64,000 nucleotides of DNA from Neurospora intermedia (lineage: Eukaryota; Ascomycota; Sordariomycetes; Sordariales; Sordariaceae), in NCBI GenBank assembly GCA_037102815.1, contig BTPP01000003.1, forward strand, positions 124,001-188,000, read 5' to 3'. A model generated the notes under the pieces. It worked only from the letters and a program-made list of their open reading frames with translations, made no database searches and was not told the DNA's origin. Shown piece after piece: positions 11,663 through 23,312 of this stretch. Both the position numbers and the translations under genes were made by a program. Each line of letters begins with the position of its first letter. Position 1 is the first letter of the stretch.

Positions 11663-13415
11663 ATGGCCGACAACTCTCTCGACCGCAGCCTTGACGAGAT
11701 CCTCGCGGAGCGCAAGCCAGTATGTCAGAACTATTTCCTCTTCTCCATGTTTGACAATTGACTTGAGCTATGGGTCGTTCATGAATGAATACTGATATGG
11801 AATGCTTTGCTGCAGAATGGCCGGGGCTCAGGCTCTCGTGGTAGAGGCAATCGGGACAATGGCGCCGCCAACCGCCAGCGACGCGACAGGAATGATTACC
11901 CGCGCGATGGCGTTAGAAAGGTACGCTGCTTACCAGGAGAATTGATCTCCAGTCGTACTTGAGCCTGGAGACCTCTTCTTTTTTTCCTTTCAACTTTTTT
12001 TTTTCAGAGTATCTATTTCAACTTTTCGGTTTTTTTTTTTCTCTTTACACCGCGATTGGAAACCTTTGCTGACGATACCTCGACCGCTCCCCCACAGGTT
12101 GAATCCTCTCCTCTTCCCCTTTAGACTTTACGCTCCGCTCTTTCTCTGTCCGGTTATCTTCAGATGTCGAACGCAGCCACTCAACCCGACTTGTGCTCGA
12201 TGCCTCGAATCGCGACCGAGGAGGAAGCTGGCGTAATATTGGTTGAAATTCCCAGCTAACAGCTCCCGACTCGTTGGGCGGGACAGTCCTTCAGAGATGA
12301 TGCACCAAGAAACCTCGACTCGTACGTTTACAGGCGCATCATTATTGGAGAGGAAGATACTGACATGGTTTGTACAGCGAATGGGTTCACGACAAGTTCG
12401 AAGAGAATGGTACGGTCTAGCTGAGACATTCGAAAGGGGTCCTGAAAGGCCTAGCTGACTGGTCTCTCAGACCGCCGCCGTGCCCCTAGAAGAAGAAACT
12501 CTCCAGAACCCTTCAGGTAGGGGATATAGCCATGACTGCTACGAACCACGTTTGTGTACTGACATTTGAGCAGCGATGCCAGGGGATCCAAGATCCGCGT
12601 TGACAACATTCACTACGAGTTGACCCAAGAGGACCTCGAAGTAAGCATTATAACAGTCTAGGAATGCTACGCACAGTTCACCATACTCACCACATACATA
12701 GGGACTCTTCTCGCGAATTGGACCCCTCGTCAAGCTCGACATGAAGTACGATCGCGCTGGTCGCTCGGAAGGAACTGCGTTCGTAACCTACGAGTCTCCT
12801 CAGGATGCCAGTCGGGCTATTCGCGAGTATGACGGAGCCAACGCTGCCGGTATGTTCACATTGAATCTCAAAGTTGTAGATGTCAGTATGTTTAACAGCA
12901 TTCCAGGCCAGCCTATCCGCCTCACTCTCATGCCCAGCGGTCCCCGCCGCAACCCATTTGAAACTGCTATTAACCCTCGTCCTCTCGCCGAGCGTATCAC
13001 TGTCCCCGGTGGCCGTTCCCGCTCAATCTCACCCTCGCGCCGCGACCGTGACTTGGACGAGGAAGCGGCCCGCAAAGGAATTGATAGATACCGCCCTGGT
13101 GGTTCCAGTCGTGGTCGCTCGCGCAGCCCGCTTCCTCGCCGTGAGGGTGGTCGTGAGAGCGGTCGTCGTCCAGGCGCCCGCAGGGAAGGCGGACGTGGTG
13201 GACGTGGTGGAAGAGGTGGGGAGAAGCCTCAGGGTGAGCGCACTCGTAATGGACGGCCCAAGAAGACCCAGGAAGAATTGGATGCGGAGATGGAGGATTA
13301 TTTTGGTGGCGGTGGTGCGAATCAAGAGAACAACGCTGCTCCCGCGGCCGAAGCCTCCAATGGGGCTGTTGCGAGCGGTCCTGCCGAAGATGACATCGAT
13401 ATGGGTATCGAGTGA
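11663..13415 (+). CDS. yra1: Yra1/ALY/Mlo3-type mRNA export adaptor (RRM)
   Basis: Eight exons keep frame and give 332 aa: 11663-11719, 11816-11920, 12287-12321, 12378-12409, 12471-12516, 12574-12640, 12702-12849 and 12907-13415. The N-terminal motif SLDRSLDEIL and the C-terminal motif EELDAEMEDYF are the two UAP56/Sub2-contacting motifs of REF proteins. A central RRM starts at KIRVDNIHYELT and carries the RNP1-like EGTAFVTYE. RG- and RS-rich arms flank it. Family role: it bridges the TREX helicase and mRNA to the Mex67 export receptor in the nucleus. Exons of 35, 32 and 46 nt are unusually small. The exon at 12287 could start further upstream at 12263 in the same frame; I chose GGGACAG because a GCTAAC branch site lies about 20 nt before it. 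Confidence 0.88.
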
Positions 13416-13935
13416 AAAGCAGAAGGGGTTGGCGGCTGAGGTATTGAGCAGCGCAAGAGATGGTGATGCTTTCGAGATTGGGATATGGGTTTGCGGGAGG
13501 TTGATACAGCCCTTGTTCAGACGGGTACGGGTCTTCTCTACTCTCTTTTCCTTTGGTACGTATTCATAGCATAAATCGATCCTTCTCTAGCGCACATAAT
13601 TTGGACAGCCTAGAAATACTTGTTTCACTTTTTGATGTGATAGATGCTTTAACTTTACCCACAAGAAGACCCGAGTTTTTCTCCTGGAGGACGATCACTT
13701 ATACGTCGTTCGCTAAACCAAGATCGTGAAGCCTTCCTTCCCTGACTAGTATGAAGGTCTGGAATGGATCTATAGGTAGCATCCCGAACGTCTAACAACC
13801 CCACAATTATAAATCTCCCCTCATCCGTGACATTTCCTCTTTATTGACTCATGCATCTCACCCTGATATCATTAGTCCTCTGCTGTTCCGGATCAACAAC
13901 ACATTCATTATTTACCTTGTGATAGTACCTTGGCA
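13416..13935. other. intergenic between tandem genes
   Basis: About 520 bases hold the 3' flank of the Yra1-like gene and the promoter of the 6PGDH-like gene. Nothing else is recognisable. Confidence 0.5.
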
Positions 13936-15208
13936 ATGTCCGCAAACACAGAGGCAGAGGGGCAAGAGCCCCGAGCCAAGATTGGCATCGTCTCGATGGG
14001 CGACATGGGCAGCGCCCTTGCCAGCCTTCTCATCGCGAATGGCTACGCCGTTGCTACAAACTGCACGGGAAGAAGGTGAGATCTCAAGGTGTCTGGACGC
14101 ATCATAAAAACCATTACTAACGTCAATAACTAGCCAAGACACCATTGACCGTGCCATCGCCGTCGGCGCTGAGCTGCTCTCCACAGATGAAGCCCTCATC
14201 ACCCAATGCGACGTGATCCTCTCTATCGTTCCGCCCGCTCAAGCCGCTGCCACAGCTGAACGCATCATCACCGCTTTCAAGCGTGTTTCGTCCGGGCCCA
14301 ACCCTCGGTGTACCCCGCTCTACTTCGCCGACATGAACGCCATCTCGCCTTCCACCGTCAAATCCATTGCCGCCCAGTTCACCACCGCCGGCCTCGACCC
14401 TGACCGCGACGTTCGCTTTGTAGACGGCTGTATCCTCGGCGTCACTCCCTCTCGGAAACAGCAGACCAGCAGCATCACCGCCCCAGGCCCTTCGTCAACC
14501 AAACCCGTCGCCTCCTTCCCTCAAGAAGACATCCTCCATGACCCTATCACCGGCTGGTCCTACCCTCTCCTCCCCACTTCGGGTCCCTGGTCCTTCACTG
14601 ACGAGACCACCTTTCCCTACCCATACGGCAACCACTTTGCTTCGACTCTGCACATCGAACACATGATCTCCGACCCTGACCCAAACTCTTCTTCCGGTGC
14701 CGAAAAGCAGCAGACTACCACCAGCAGCAGCAGCAGCAGCAGCAGCGAAATCGGCCAAGCCTCAGCCCTCAAAAACGTCTACGCCTCCCTCGCCAAGGGG
14801 TTTGCCGCCCTCTCCCTCCTCTCCCTCTCTACCGCCCACTCCCTTCGCATCCTCCCCTCCTTTCTCTCCTCTCTGGAACGCCTGGCCCCTTCGCGGTTGA
14901 ACACCATGACGCGGTACGTTACCACGTTGCCGCCCAAGGCATACCGGTGGGTGAGGGAGATGGAGGAGATTAGCAAGACTTTTACCGACGAGGAAGTGGG
15001 GTGGGATGAGGACAAGGAGGATGTGTTTAAGCATGTGGCGGGGGTTTTTAAGTTTGTGGCGGACGAGACGGTTTTGGGGCAGGAGAAGGTGGGGAAGAGG
15101 AAGAGGGGGTTGGATTTGGAGGATTTGTGTCAGGCAATGGGGGAGGGGTTAGAGGGGAGGAGGAAGAGGAGGGCAGTAGAGAAGGAAGGGGAGGGTGGTG
15201 AGAAATGA
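13936..15208 (+). CDS. 6-phosphogluconate dehydrogenase-like NAD(P)-binding protein (DUF1932 type)
   Basis: Two exons, 13936-14075 and 14134-15208, 404 aa. The N-terminus forms a Rossmann fold (IGIVSMGDMGSALA, then the acidic and hydrophobic pattern of CDVILSIVPP) of the 6PGDH/3-hydroxyisobutyrate dehydrogenase superfamily. The first glycine of the usual GxGxMG is serine. The C-terminal half is a helical domain like DUF1932, with RYVTTLPPKAYRWVREMEEI as the conserved-looking part. Between them lie a low-complexity insertion and a run of serines from an AGC repeat near 14722-14748. The tail is very Lys/Arg/Glu-rich. Substrate is unknown; a beta-hydroxyacid dehydrogenase role is inferred from the fold. 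The intron has GTGAGA, a CTAAC branch and TAG. Confidence 0.82.
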
Positions 15209-15538
15209 TGTGGTACACGGACTGTGGATGAAGATTGATGATGATGATGATGAGAGATGATACGTACTAGGAATAATAAGTGGAGGGTCTCTCTAAAGGA
15301 AAGAAAACCGCGTTTAGACATTGGATATCAGTTTGAGACTTGCCGTTCAACAGACTTACACTCCGACATCTGTCATCACGCGGGACTGTAATGATATTCT
15401 GAGGGCCGTCATTCTGGAGGCAATTATGTGTAATGCTCTCGTCTTGCGACTATCTAGAGAAGCCCATGTCTACTTTAATTGGCATCTGATTTTAGCACCT
15501 CCAGTAGGAGTCCTGTTACTTATACCTCTTACTCGTGC
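15209..15538. other. convergent 3' intergenic region
   Basis: This lies between the convergent 6PGDH-like gene and the unrecognised minus-strand gene. It contains a short ATG trinucleotide run near 15235-15252. No gene is supported. Confidence 0.5.
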
Positions 15539-17934
15539 CTAAATCCTCAGTCTTCGCCTCCCCGCCGGGATCTTTCTTATCTTTTCAAACAACTCTACTT
15601 CATCCTTCGGTTGTTCTCGTCGCTGTTGCTCATCCTCGCCAGGTTCTTTCACCTTCACGACGTACAGCGGGTTGTCAATGTCCGCTCGAAGATTGAATTC
15701 CGGAACCGTAATCTTTCTCTCCGAATCGGTCTCCAAATCTTTCCACAGATCCTTTTCTTCTTGTCCGTTGTTATTGATATTATTCGTGCTGTTTTCCGTT
15801 GTGCTGCTTTCCGCTGTGCTGTTTTCCGTGGTCGCCGTTAACTTGCTTGGCTTCTTCAAGTCCAGCCACAAACTCCCGTTCGCAAGCGCACCAAACTGGT
15901 ACGTAAAAATCTCCACGCCGTTTGGATCCCGCCAGAGGTACTTGTACCTGTTGTTGTCCTTGTTCTCCGTGAAGTCTGGATCCCATGTAGGGGCATACTC
16001 TTCGACCGCATCCGTGAGGCCCAAGGTCAACTTTTCTGCCGGCCTGCGAGTATTGGCGGCACTCTTGGACGCATCCCAAGGCAGCCGCTCGAGGTGGGCG
16101 GGTGCGACGAAGAACTGGACCCAGGAACCGGGTGAGGCGATGTCGCCCACGTTTTGCTCCCCGCGGAGGGTGCGGAGGAAACGCTCGAGGCCTTCCATGT
16201 CGTCGTCGTCTTCTTCTTCCTCAGCTTTGTTGTTCTCGCTGTCTTTGCTGCTGCTCGTGGGGGTTTTACGGTAATGGTCTCGATCCTGAGGGTCAAGAGA
16301 GAGGAGACCTTGTTTGGCGCCCCAGCCTCCGCCACCGCTTACTGTTTGTTTGGACGTTTAGTAAGTATATGTGCATGAGGGAAAAGGGGGTGTAAACTAG
16401 AAAATGTGGAGGCCGACTTACGGATTTCCCGGAGATGACATCCGGCTACCAATAGGCTCTGTAGAGCCTTACTACACCTTCCAGCTAATCTCTTTTCGTC
16501 CGCAGTACTGGCCTGTTCGAAATCGAAAGGAGGTGGCAACTGCATGGCGAGATCCACGGGAGGCTGAAACTCTGCATACTTCTGGTACACCTCATCCGGG
16601 ATGACGAGAGCCCAGACCTTGACAAAGTGGCTATCTGACGTGTGCTTAAGTGGTCTGTGACTGCTGGCTCTCATGGAAAGCAGTTTCGGAATCACATTCT
16701 CGAGCTCCTTACTAGCCGGGGCGCTCTCGCCATCAATCTCAACCTGCTTGAGGATGTTTCCCAAACCGCTGACGATCTTGCGCGGAGATGTGATGGGCAA
16801 GAGTTGGAACCAAAGCTCACTTGGCCAGGGCTGCTTCAAGGATGTCGTTTGGATGGTGACATGAGTCCGGGTGTTTGCCTCGACGTGTATGGGACGCAGC
16901 TTCTGCTTCTCCGGTGACCGTGCCCAAGCCGAAACCTCCAATATGTGGGGTGTCGTGCCACGTTGTTGGGCTGCGGTAGAAGTTGCATAGCTGGTGTTGG
17001 CGAGCGGCAGAGCGACTTGTACAGGCCGATTGTCATCGCGCAGGGGATTGATGCGAAACTCGAGGACGGGAGGTGGTCCCGAGGAATAGGGCATCGGCTT
17101 CTCAATATTGGCGTTTCCCCTGGGAGCAACTTTGAGACGGCGGTACATTCGCTCGAGGAAGAGAGGGTCTGTTTCGTTCCTCATGTTGCTCCATGAGAAG
17201 TCCGAGTAGTCCCATAGGCCAGGTAAAAGATGTTCGCTCTGTCCGCAGATGATACTGAACCCTTCTGAAGCCAGGGTGGCGTTGGGAGCATAGCCGGGCA
17301 CTTGCCATAACGGGATCTTGTCTACTACGGCAGTGACGACGTTCAACCTGTCTTTGAGTACCTCGGAGTCCTTCAAGGGCCCCACTTCTGTGCGCGGGAA
17401 GAGTTCATTTACCGTGTTGAACAGAAATGTATGGGCGCACTGTACTTCCTGGAAGTAACGCAAGGAAGCGAGAATGACTAGGCAGTCCGCTCGAACCTCT
17501 GGTCCATGGGAGAGGATACTTTGGTAGAAATGGCGTATAGCGGGGCTGATGAAGACACGTGGGTTTCGTGGCTGTTTTCCGAGAAGCGTGAGTTGCTTAT
17601 TCCGAGCAGGGAGACATGACGATGTACTCACATTCATTCGCTTCTTGTAGATTTCTCCCGGGCTTCCGGAAAGAAAGTCATCCCAGGCCTCGGGGTTTAT
17701 GGCCACCGAAAGACATTTGACTGTCCTTGGGAGAGACTTTTCGGGATCGGCGATGCCGTCTACATTTCTTCTGTTGTCTCGGAAAGTGCTGTATTGGACT
17801 TGAACTTGGTGTTTGAGGTTGGGTGTGTAAGTTGTTGTCGATCCCTTCAAAGCAAGGAATGCCCGTTGAGACAACGGTGGAGAGATTCCGGGGAACAACC
17901 CGACCCTGCCCCTGGGGACGAGTCTCAACAGCAT
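15539..17934 (-). CDS. unrecognised protein, probably mitochondrial
   Basis: Three exons on the minus strand: 17934-17632, 17571-16422 and 16341-15539, 751 aa. The second intron (16342-16421) has GTAAGT, an ACTAAAC branch and ACAG. The first (17572-17631) is 60 nt and in frame, so an isoform keeping 20 extra residues is possible; its GTGAGT donor argues for splicing. The N-terminus is Arg-rich and lacks acidic residues for about 30 residues, which suggests a mitochondrial presequence. I do not recognise a domain. The longest ordered region spans about residues 90-480. Further on come GGGGWGAKQGLLSLDP and an acidic stretch (EEEEDDDD). Both small exon joins preserve frame, so this is a real gene. 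Confidence 0.75.
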
Positions 17935-18662
17935 CTCGGCGTTCGTTGGCTGAGAACGTGTGCAATGACTCGCTCACCTGGACGTCCGATATTGTTGATA
18001 TGCGAAACCGGGCGACAACAAACTGAGCTCGTTTGCCGGTATGTTATCGACCCATTAGATCTCGTGTAAGCTCAGCTTCATGAGGTAAGCGTCGGAATTC
18101 CGGTCAGCTGATGCGATGAACCTCACTTCATCTCATCTCCACGGTTCCCAAAGTCAGCCGTTCGGCCGGACCTACACCGAGGTGAGCAGGGACAGGGGTT
18201 AGAGGTGAGCTCCGTGATATGCTTGGCCCGTGCACTTAAACATGGGCCTTATCGACCTTCCCCATACACTTATCGCGGTCTGGCCAGTGACATCATTAGC
18301 GCTACCTACAGTACCTTGACGGCCACCAGCAACCTAACCACCATAAGCCTATATACCTCTACCGTACACAATCAACCTCGAAAAACAATCCAGTACTCTT
18401 TTCTCCCCAACCACTTCCTGACATCAATTAAATTACGGAAAGGAAAAGTCCAACCTCACCGAGTCCGCATCTCCAGACCACACAAAAACTGACCACTCCA
18501 TCTCGAAATCAAACCCAGAAGTCGTCCACCAAAACCGACCACAGCCATAACCCTCCACAGACATCCACCTAAAACCCCATCTGTTCAAACACTCTCAACC
18601 CCTTTCCCCCCTCAAACCAAACCGCTCGAAAGCCTCCCACCCCCCTCCCCCCCAAAAAAAAG
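17935..18662. promoter_or_regulatory. divergent intergenic region
   Basis: About 730 bases between a minus-strand gene and the plus-strand 121-aa gene hold both promoters. The last 250 bases before 18663 are very C/A-rich and run into a short A tract just before the ATG. No specific factor site is assigned. Confidence 0.45.
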
Positions 18663-19028
18663 ATGGCAACAAACAGCGCAGCTGGCAACGGCGCAATCCA
18701 ATCCCCCGCCTTCTCTCCAACCGCCAACCCGACTTTCGCCTCTCAAGGCCAAACCCCCTCCTCGTCTTCCATCACCACCAACACCAACCAAGGAGGAGTC
18801 CCCCTCTCATCAGAAGCCAAAGCGCAAATTTTGGGCACATCAGATGCGTCGACCGCTGGAAGAAGTGATGCCAAAAAAGAAGGAGGAAAAGGAGCAAGCG
18901 AACACGCCCCTGGCTCCAGCGCGCAGGAACAGGGTGTTGCTGCTGAGGAGGAGGGCTGGAATGAGGAGGTGAAGGATTTAGAGAGGAGGATGGGTGATGG
19001 ACAAGGAGGGAGCGGACTGGGACGTTGA
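18663..19028 (+). CDS. small Ser/Thr/Gly-rich hypothetical protein
   Basis: A single 121-aa exon starts at an ATG after a C/A-rich leader. The first half is Ser/Thr/Asn/Gln-rich and looks disordered. The C-terminal third contains a short acidic amphipathic segment (EEGWNEEVKDLERRM). There is no signal peptide, membrane segment or known domain. Reasons to accept it: a leader with fungal composition, no competing frame of similar quality, and space for its own promoter. Function is unknown. Confidence 0.5.
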   Translation: MATNSAAGNGAIQSPAFSPTANPTFASQGQTPSSSSITTNTNQGGVPLSSEAKAQILGTSDASTAGRSDAKKEGGKGASEHAPGSSAQEQGVAAEEEGWNEEVKDLERRMGDGQGGSGLGR

Positions 19029-19421
19029 GAGACTTGGGGGGATATAGGATGACACGGGCGGTGATGAGAAAGGGAGAGGCGACGGAAGCAGAGTGACCGA
19101 ATGGGTATTGCTACTAGGCTATGGGATTACAGGACCAGCATTGCTTGTTATGATGGGCAACGATAATGTTTCGATAGACGATGACGTTGTTACCGAAGGT
19201 TAGGAATTGCAAAGACGAGTTAAGTCGGTTATTCTAATCGATGGACATTTTTGATATGGTCAACAAACTAAGTGATCATGAACTACCACTTAGCTCGTAC
19301 AATTACTTTTGTATAGGTCAAACGCCCAAATCTATATCGAACATCGTCCCAACTACCAAGCCCACATCCACCCAATCCAATCATTCCAAATACCCAAACG
19401 TCCATCACTTTCGTAATCACA
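19029..19421. other. convergent 3' intergenic region
   Basis: The 3' flanks of the small plus-strand gene and of the long F-box gene meet here. No gene or repeat is visible. Confidence 0.5.
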
Positions 19422-22400
19422 TCACATAACAACACACTTCTTATCCCCCTTCTCCCCCCCTTCCTCCTTCTCCTTCCCTTTACCCTTCCCCTTGTTCTTC
19501 TCTCTCTTATTCTCCCTCGCTCCCGCTCTCTCTGCCCTCTCCCTGGCTGCCTGTGCCGCCTGCTCACTACTCTCAAATTTCATACCACCTGGCAGAAAGC
19601 TATGTGACGTAACATCCGTCCACGTACTCCTCGCGTCATCATCCAGATGATCTCCATGCTTCTGCTTCTTCCCTTTCACCTTTTTCTCCTTCTTCTCCTT
19701 GACGCTCTTGGTCCGACTTCGACCACCCATCCATCCCTTCTTCTTGGCATCAGCAATGTTCTTAGCCGCGCTCCTCTCTGCTCGGCTCTGTCGTCTGTTG
19801 AGGCTCGTCGCGCGGGTGGCGCCGTTCGTAGATGTCGAGAGGGATCTAGTTGCCGTAGGGATGTCGAGACCGGGGCCGCCAGCAGCGTTCGAGTTGGCAC
19901 CGTTGCTCGCAACGCTGTAGATGGTTTCAAGCCGCTCAACGGTTGGACGGTTTCCGATGACGGCTGATTGCGTCTGCGGGCGCGGATGGCGTGGAACGGG
20001 AGCCAGAAGGGGAGGGTCGCCCCGACGACCGGACGCGTGTCGACCGGGCGGGTCGAAGGCACCTGAGACACCCTGTGGTGTACTGACTATTAGGGGCACG
20101 TCTTCGACTGCTGAAGGTCGGCGGGATGCAGGCTGGGAATAGGCAGAGCGGTTGTTGAAGTCGTTACCGAGAAAGTCGGGTGGAGGGTGGAAGCCCCCCG
20201 AAAGACGCCGGGGAGCTCCCGAGCGGCTATTCAGACGCCTCAACTGATCCTGGCTAGGGGCTGGCAGATAGTATTCGCCCCTTTCTACAGGAAGCGCCGA
20301 GTGTGGGAAGTCAGTTGGTGCTGTCACTGGGGCTTTTGGCTGATTGGATACCAAGGGCCACGTCCCAGCGTTGGAAAGCCGCCTAACTACCGGACTGCTT
20401 GCACTCTCCGTTGGCATGATAGTACCGATATGTGGTGACGGGTTGTGGGGGTATAGAGCAAATGGCAACCCTGACTGCTGTGGAGGTGCAATGTCTGTCT
20501 GCAAGAGAGATAATGGTAGGTGTGACTGTTGCGAAGATGACGCCGAGGTTGAGGCCGCTAAGTTCACCTGAAGAGAGCTCACTATTCCACTATCGCTCAC
20601 GCTACGCGCCTGAATTCCGCCAGTAGATAGGTTTACCCCTGACATCTTGGGTGAATCAGGCGGAGAGACGTCGTAAATGTTCTCATCTCCCACATATCGA
20701 GAGCCGCTGGAAGATGGCCTTTGTGGTTCTTGGTACGGGATCAGGTGTGACAAATGCGTGAGACTGCCGCCACTATGATACTGTATCAAAGACGACGACG
20801 ATTGCTGTGGTAGTGAAGGAACTGGTGGAATGGCAGAGAGGGACGGTACGGGCGGGATAGAGGATCCTGTCTGTGGGACTTGTATCGCTGTGTAACTTTG
20901 AGGTACCTCCAACATCGATTTTGGCCTGCGCATTTGATCCAGGTAATCGTCTGTTTGAGCCGAGGACATGGTGGCGGGGATAACAGGCGGAATAGCATGG
21001 CGTAGGAAAGCGGGCAAGTCGCCAGGGTCCTCCTTTTGGTATGGAGGTGGGGGAGGAACCCAGTTGTCGGCGTCGCTTTCATGAGGATGTTCGGCTCGGC
21101 CATCAGCACGACGATACTGAACAGGGCCACCAGCAGCAGCTTGCGGGTGTAAGCGACGATTGGCAGCAGCAGCAGTGGCAGCACGCCTGAGAGTAGGAGC
21201 CGATCGGGGGCTGGCATGGGCATAAGGTGACTCCAAGGCCTCTTGCTCTTCGATTGACGCGAATTCCTCGGTATCCTCGGTTATCAAAGGTGCTTCAATT
21301 CGGGGAATAGGAAGTGCTCCAACACGACGAGGTACGAGAGGGTCGTCATCCTCCTGGAATGACGCCGAAGGCTGGCTGGCAAGTGACGAAGCAGAAGGAA
21401 GGGCTGGGACAAGAGGAACAGCTCCTGCGCTGGTAGCAGCTCGCATCAAACCGCCACGATTCCCTCTATTTTGCATAACCGTTCTCCGTCGTACAATAGC
21501 GACTTCAGCTTCGATATCTCGGTGTTCCTCCTCTAGTACCTCAGGCTCTTTGGATCCCACATCGATAACAATCTCGACAGGAGAGCCGTTCTCTAGACTG
21601 TAGTCGAAGTCGATCACTGTGATCCGACCACCGTCCACAAAGTCAAATCCATCATCCTCCGTGATGGGCTTGGTGGGTGTTATTCCTCGAGCACCGATAA
21701 TCATGCGTTCCTTCACCGACGAATCCTCAAAGTCTCCAACCCACTTCACCATATGCACCCCTTCTAGATGGCCGATTTTGCGTCCGGCGATAAGTTTGTT
21801 GCGCAACTTGTCGAGCGCTTGCCATTGAGGGACTCTGGATGGATCATTCTCCTGCGTGCGTGAGCCGTTTCGAGGTGGCGGTTGACTGTTGCGGCGGTTC
21901 AGAGCACTTGGGTTCGAGATACCTTCATTGCCCGTGCTGGACGTTTCGGGTGTTGCATCCAGGTCCTCGGGAATGCCGTAGATCCAAACGTCCTTACCTT
22001 GAAAGCCAGCCGATACGAGCTCGCCATGGTAAGAGGCCGCGGGTAGAGTACATGGTACCAGTTTCGGTTGCGAGGTAGGGTTCGGTATTGGCCCGGTGAA
22101 GTATGTTGTGCCGTTTCGTAGATCATCGATGCGCACAGCCCTGAAGATCTCGTAACTGCGGTCGTACGTGAACGTCCATCCCGCCTCCTCGTGTTTCCCA
22201 TTCTGGATCAATACAGCGTGGCTGCAATCGCGACTCGTGTTGGGGAAGAGGATTGAGGTAGTCCATAACGCACTGATATCGTCCTCCACCGCACAACTAA
22301 CCGGGTCGTAGTAGGGCGCGGTCAGAATTACGGTGTTGGGCTGTGGCGCATGAACCGTAGTACCCAAAATCTGTGTCCCGTCGAACGAAAAGGTCAATGA

Positions 22401-23312
22401 ATCGACCGCCTCACATTTGACGGCTCTTCTTTCGGTTGATGTTGCGTTGGGATTCAGTGAAGAGACCTCGATGCCACCCTCGTAAGCCGCTGCCAGAACT
22501 CCGCCGCAAGGTGAAAGGGCAATCGCACGAGGGCTGTTGTCCAAAATCAGTGACTGGGTTCGTCTTGGAGGTGTTGACTTGAGATCGTAGATGTCGATTT
22601 GCATCTCGGTCAACAGAACTGCTAGCACGGTTCCCTCATCGTTGATACATGTGGCGGCAGGACGGCGCAAAATCTTGAACTCTCTGGTAACGGCAATGTC
22701 TCGTTGCCTAACATCAATAACATGTATCCGGGAGGAGTTGAAGGCTAGCAGGTGGTGGCCCTTTGGCGACGGGCTGAACTGGATGCCATCTCCGCCTGGC
22801 GCGGATGAAGAGCTGATCGAGTTCGAGATGAGCCTGATGATGGTCTTCCTTGGACGCAAGTACGCCTCGAACAAATTCCGTTTGACCTCCTTTGCGAACA
22901 GTTTTCGAAGTCTGGGGAGGTCATCATCGCTAACGGTTGGAGGCGAGGCATTGTGATGGCTCAAGGCGTAGGATGGACAGTTGGATAAGTGGTAGGCGTA
23001 TAGGTGGGCCTGCTGAGCGACGCTTCTCCATTTCGTGTTGAGCAGCACCAGCGAAGCGAAGCCATTGGCATCGACAGCTTGAAGGATCCTACAATACTAT
23101 CTGTGGTTAGGAATGCAAATGCGATGCACGGGAAACAGAAAGAGAAATGGCTGCGCCTAACAGAGCTAGTGAATGAGGACGCACTGCTGGATGATTTCGT
23201 CTGGTAATCGTTCAAATGCTGTCGGGCCCGACGAGTGAAGGTGACCGGGTGTCGTGATGGTGGGTTTCTCGATAGAGGAGCGTCTGCCCTCGTCGACGGT
23301 GACGGTTGCCAT
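19422..23312 (-). CDS. F-box / beta-propeller protein with C-terminal CaaX box
   Basis: Two exons, 23312-23185 and 23088-19422, 1264 aa. The 96-nt intron (GTGCGT to TTGTAG) falls inside the F-box, and joining it restores LPDEIIQQ-ILQAVDANGF-ASLVLLNTKWR (about residues 36-64), a good F-box. Residues about 110-430 look like degenerate WD/propeller blades (for example HLLAFNSSRIHVIDV and PRAIALSPCGGVLAAAYEGG). The remaining 700 residues are low-complexity and Ser/Pro-rich. The tail is strongly basic, then ends in CVVM, a CaaX prenylation signal with an adjoining polybasic region. I infer an SCF substrate receptor held at a membrane by a lipid. The closest family assignment is uncertain. ATG 23312 is the first in-frame start. 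Confidence 0.85.
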
